A stretch of DNA of 64,000 nucleotides from Acanthornis magna (Eukaryota > Chordata > Aves > Passeriformes > Acanthizidae), in contig JAWUZG010000056.1 in NCBI GenBank assembly GCA_036785705.1, positions 14,206,001 to 14,270,000 on the forward strand. The letters run 5' to 3'. The translations under genes and the position numbers were made by a program. The notes beneath the pieces were generated by a model, which saw only the letters and a list, made by a program, of their open reading frames with translations, did no database searches and was not told the origin of the DNA. This document shows, piece after piece, positions 60,765 to 64,000 of the stretch (position 1 is the stretch's first letter; each line of letters starts with the position of its first letter).

Positions 60765-63700
60765 CAACCATCATCCTAATTGTGGAGGAGTTCTGCCGTC
60801 GTATATGCTTGGAGCTGGAAATTGAATTCTCCTCCGGTGCCTGCGGCAGGGCAACATTTCAGAAGCAAAGGTGTCCACCTTGGCTGGCCTCGAGATGGGG
60901 GATCAATGCCAGCGAAAGGCCAGGCTGTCTCAGTCAGGAACAGACTATTTCAAAGGGAAAAGAGCACAAAGAGCCAAAAACTCACCCCCTGTGCCTCCAG
61001 ACCTCAGCCCAGGAGCCACACCTTTGGGAAGGTTCGGTGGTCTGGCGGGGAGGGGTGTTGTGGTGGGTGCAGATAGTGACGAGCCTTGTTGCTGCTGTTA
61101 CTTCTAAAGGAGCCGATCCCCTCGTGGGAATCTGGCGGCAGTTTTGCGACTGATTTCATTGGCAGAAGGATCAAAACCTGAATGCTGTCTCCGTGCCACG
61201 ATGGAAACTTTAGATTTTCTCTCTCTCTTTTGCCATATGCATAGATTTTAAGGCATGTCAGCTTAAAAATTAGATTGATTTTATAAAAATCTTATTAAAA
61301 TGTAAGTAAAGTTATTGTAACTCAAGGGAATTAGGAGGAAAAGTATATTTTGCTCTATTTTTTGAAGTTTGGTTCCCTTGAGTTTTGAGTAGCTCGATCT
61401 ACTCTTTCTGTTACAGCAACTGAGTTCCACTTTCCCCTACTTCTCTGGGATTCATTCCTCAGAATAGGGAAATTAAAGAAAAAAACCCACAAAACCACCA
61501 CAGAACTTTTTCTTTCTTAATGGGGTAATTAAAATGCAAATTTTTGAATAAGGCTTTATGATTTGGTGTTTTATGTACAGTGCTTTTAATGTATTAAAAA
61601 TTACCTGGTTTCAAGTTAGCAATGTCCCTTAGAAATTACTGTTAAATGATATTCTAGTATTCTGAGGTAAAGCCTGAAAGATAATTTATAATCAGACCAC
61701 TAAAGCAATTGATCAAATATTTATTTATCTGGAAAACAAGTAATAATTAGTGGAAGGCTAGCATAGAGAGTCCATTCCCTTTTTTAATAAAGAAATGCCC
61801 ATGCAATCAAAAATGTGGAATGCAGGGATGCTAAACTCAAGGGATCCATACTAAAGAAGAAAAAAATGCTAATTGAAAGAAGTGCTGAGAGAGTCAGAGG
61901 AATGTTTCTCATTCCCAATTTTGGTTAAAAAACAGACAGATTGCACAGTATCATCCTCCAAGCAAGGCTCTGAGCCTGAACTGGGGGACCAGAGTTCACC
62001 AGAACCTCATCCCGCGCCAGGAGTGACATCACAAAGGCAGAGCCAAGGCTTGCAAGGGCTCTCCCAGCCCTTCAGAAACAATATGGTTCAAATGTTAATT
62101 TCTCTTCCTTTTGGTTTGTACCAGTTTGTGCTGTTAACAAAGTAACACTCAAAGGCTGGAGTCACTACTATCTTTGTGAATGATTTATGATTTGCACTCT
62201 AGAGATAAGCAATTTCCATGCCAAAAAAAGGGCTTTTTTTTTTTTTTCTCCTATTTTTTTTTTCTTTAGAAGCAGACTGTCAGTGCTATGGGGGTGGGAA
62301 GAAAATCATTAGCAAGACCTCTGTTGCTTGTTGGGGCTGTTTCCCTTTTGCATTTTCCTGGGCGCAGGTGACGGAGGGTTGATGGGCCAAACTCCCTGGA
62401 TTTACATCAGTAATGATTTGGGGCCAGAGTGGATGTACATCCCAGTCCTGGAGAGCAGTGCCTAGACCACCTTTGACCTTGAAACTGCTATTGATTTAAA
62501 ATCAATAGGATAGCTTAGGTAAGCTGGTGCTCACCAAAAGGAATAGGTCCTCTGCAGGGACACAAATGTCATCATTTCATGCAGACAAGGAATGATTCCA
62601 GCTTTTCCCCATCTCCCCCTCCTCAAAAATCTGTTTTTGTCAAGTTTTCTGTACACTGCCCAATTTCTGCCTAAGAGAACAGCCATTTCTTGGGTATGAT
62701 TAGAGATAAGGAATACAGTCAGCTGTCTTTCCTGGAAAGGAAGGTGCAGAACAATGTGGTTTATCTGTACTTAAGACATACTTTTCTCCTATTGCCAAAA
62801 TGTTTTCTTGGGTTTGGACTATTTTTGTCCCAAAGAATACAACAGCATTGAAGCTAGTTGCACTTCAACTTTGTGTATATTCTTTTCCCGAAAGACTTAG
62901 ACAGGTTTTTAAACTATTAAATTATTCAGGATATGAATATTAAAGGTACGTATATTGTAAGTTTCGTTGGAAACTAATTATTAGTCAACTGACAGCATAT
63001 ATCACAGTCACTGACTTTTTTTGCTTCAAAATGCCATGAACAGTTGCAATATACCTTGTAACAAATACACCTCTAGTATCATAATTAATTTTTTTCAAAA
63101 ATAAGTCATTTGCAATTTGCATATGCACAAAATGGCTCATTTTGCCACTGTATTAATTAAAACCAGCTAAGTTTGTTCAAAACTTTAATTCAGCTCCAAA
63201 CACAACTATGTCCTGTCCTGGCACATCCTAATCTGCATAACATTTAATGACAAAATCACAGATGCTCTTAGTACAATGCAGCTGAAGGGCAAGCCTCACC
63301 AGGAGCTGGAAATAGCAACTTAAAAAAAAAAAAAACAACACCTAAAAAACCCCTGTCATGTTTAGAAGGAAAAGATGAGACTTTTCAGGAAAGCCTGACC
63401 AAGAAGTTACGCTTCTGGAGAATTAATATTCCAGATATCATTAACAATTGGCTTTTGCTGCTTTTCTTGAGCTATTTTCAATTGTCCCTATAATTTACAA
63501 AAAGGAACGAGACACCTTTGGTAACAAATGTATGGGCTTAACCCCAAGCTCAGTGTAAGATGGGTGTCTTTCCACCGATTTCCCTTTCTCCCTGACCACA
63601 GGCTTGGCTGGTAAAGGAAAAACTCAGTGTCAGGGTTGGTGTCCTGCCACACGTGGGCTAAATGGACAGACACAAAAAGCAAACGGCAGCATTTGAGTGA

Positions 63701-64000
63701 GGCAAGAATTTAAGACCAGAGATTGAGAAAAAGGGATGATACAAATATGAAAGGGCAGCAGGGGTGATGGGGAAGAAGGCAGATATTAGGTAGGGCATGA
63801 AAAGCAGGGGGACAGAGGTAGTGAGTGTTTGAATGGCCATGTGCCTATGGCAGGAGGGAAGGTCTTTGCATAAAGGCTCTCACATTGCTGCCAGTCACAC
63901 CATTTCAGCTGTTAGGTACAATTAACCAGGTCAGTCCTTGGTAATTATTTTGTCACAAAAACATCTCACTGGCTCTCAGATGGTTTTGGTTTACAAAGGG
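60765..64000. other. non-coding stretch, nothing firmly recognised
   Basis: A GC-richer patch at 60,780-61,110 has overlapping plus-strand frames in all three phases (78-137 codons), none credible. Further on lie T-runs at 62,234-62,247, an inverted repeat at 62,488-62,508 (10-bp arms CTATTGATTT/AAATCAATAG around one A) and an A13 run near 63,322. No gene or RNA is recognised to the end of the window. Confidence 0.5.

Noticed and set aside
1..64000. Endogenous retrovirus or other viral insertion
   Set aside because: I saw no LTR pair, primer-binding site, polypurine tract context or viral-type open frame.
1..64000. CRISPR array, operons or other prokaryotic features
   Set aside because: There are no regularly spaced direct repeats and no dense tiling of coding frames. 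CR1 repeats and low CpG show vertebrate DNA.

Overview
This 64 kb window looks like vertebrate nuclear DNA, most probably from a bird. The best evidence is CR1 LINE 3' ends of the avian type at about 12,674-12,922 (+), 25,155-25,251 (+) and 38,450-38,541 (-). They carry the 'gcccatggcaggg' / 'ttggaacaagatggtcttta' style 3' untranslated block and end in the ATTCTATGA-like terminal octamer. Older CR1 relics lie at 7,478-7,610, 22,885-23,065 and 54,463-54,790. Several ancient amniote MIR/CORE-SINE relics are also present. I see no Alu, L1 or LTR element. Interspersed repeats appear sparse, which also fits a bird. No operons, ribosome-binding sites or other prokaryotic features are present.

I find no protein-coding gene. 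The longest open frames are about 200 codons. They lack recognisable domains, overlap open frames on the other strand or run through simple repeats, and are about as long as chance allows in 64 kb of this composition. I also see no convincing tRNA, rRNA or annotated small RNA gene. The window is best read as a gene desert, or a very large intron, holding repeat relics, microsatellites and several AT-rich, repeat-free blocks that look like developmental enhancers (conserved non-coding elements). Conservation cannot be measured from one sequence, so those calls are inference.

Layout. 1-7 kb: unique sequence with two enhancer-like blocks (about 1,840-2,180 and 4,865-5,110). 7-25 kb: CR1 and MIR relics in otherwise unremarkable sequence, a moderately GC-rich block at 15.7-17 kb and a (T)nG tract at 21.0 kb. 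26.9-27.4 kb: enhancer-like block. 32-33 kb: enhancer-like sequence with an exact octamer. 36.9 kb: a (TA)n/(TG)n microsatellite. 41.3-41.8 kb: enhancer-like block. 42.8-44.1 kb: the most GC- and CpG-rich segment, with G-quadruplex motifs and two adjacent short hairpins, which could be an unannotated promoter or non-coding RNA start. 50.2-50.6 kb: a tandem duplication followed at once by a near-perfect 154-bp foldback (72-nt arms, 10-nt loop), the most striking structure here. 53.9-54.8 kb: TGTCGACA palindromes next to an old CR1. 60.1-60.8 kb: a further enhancer-like block. No genes can be shown to work together; any shared function would be long-range regulation of a flanking gene outside the window.
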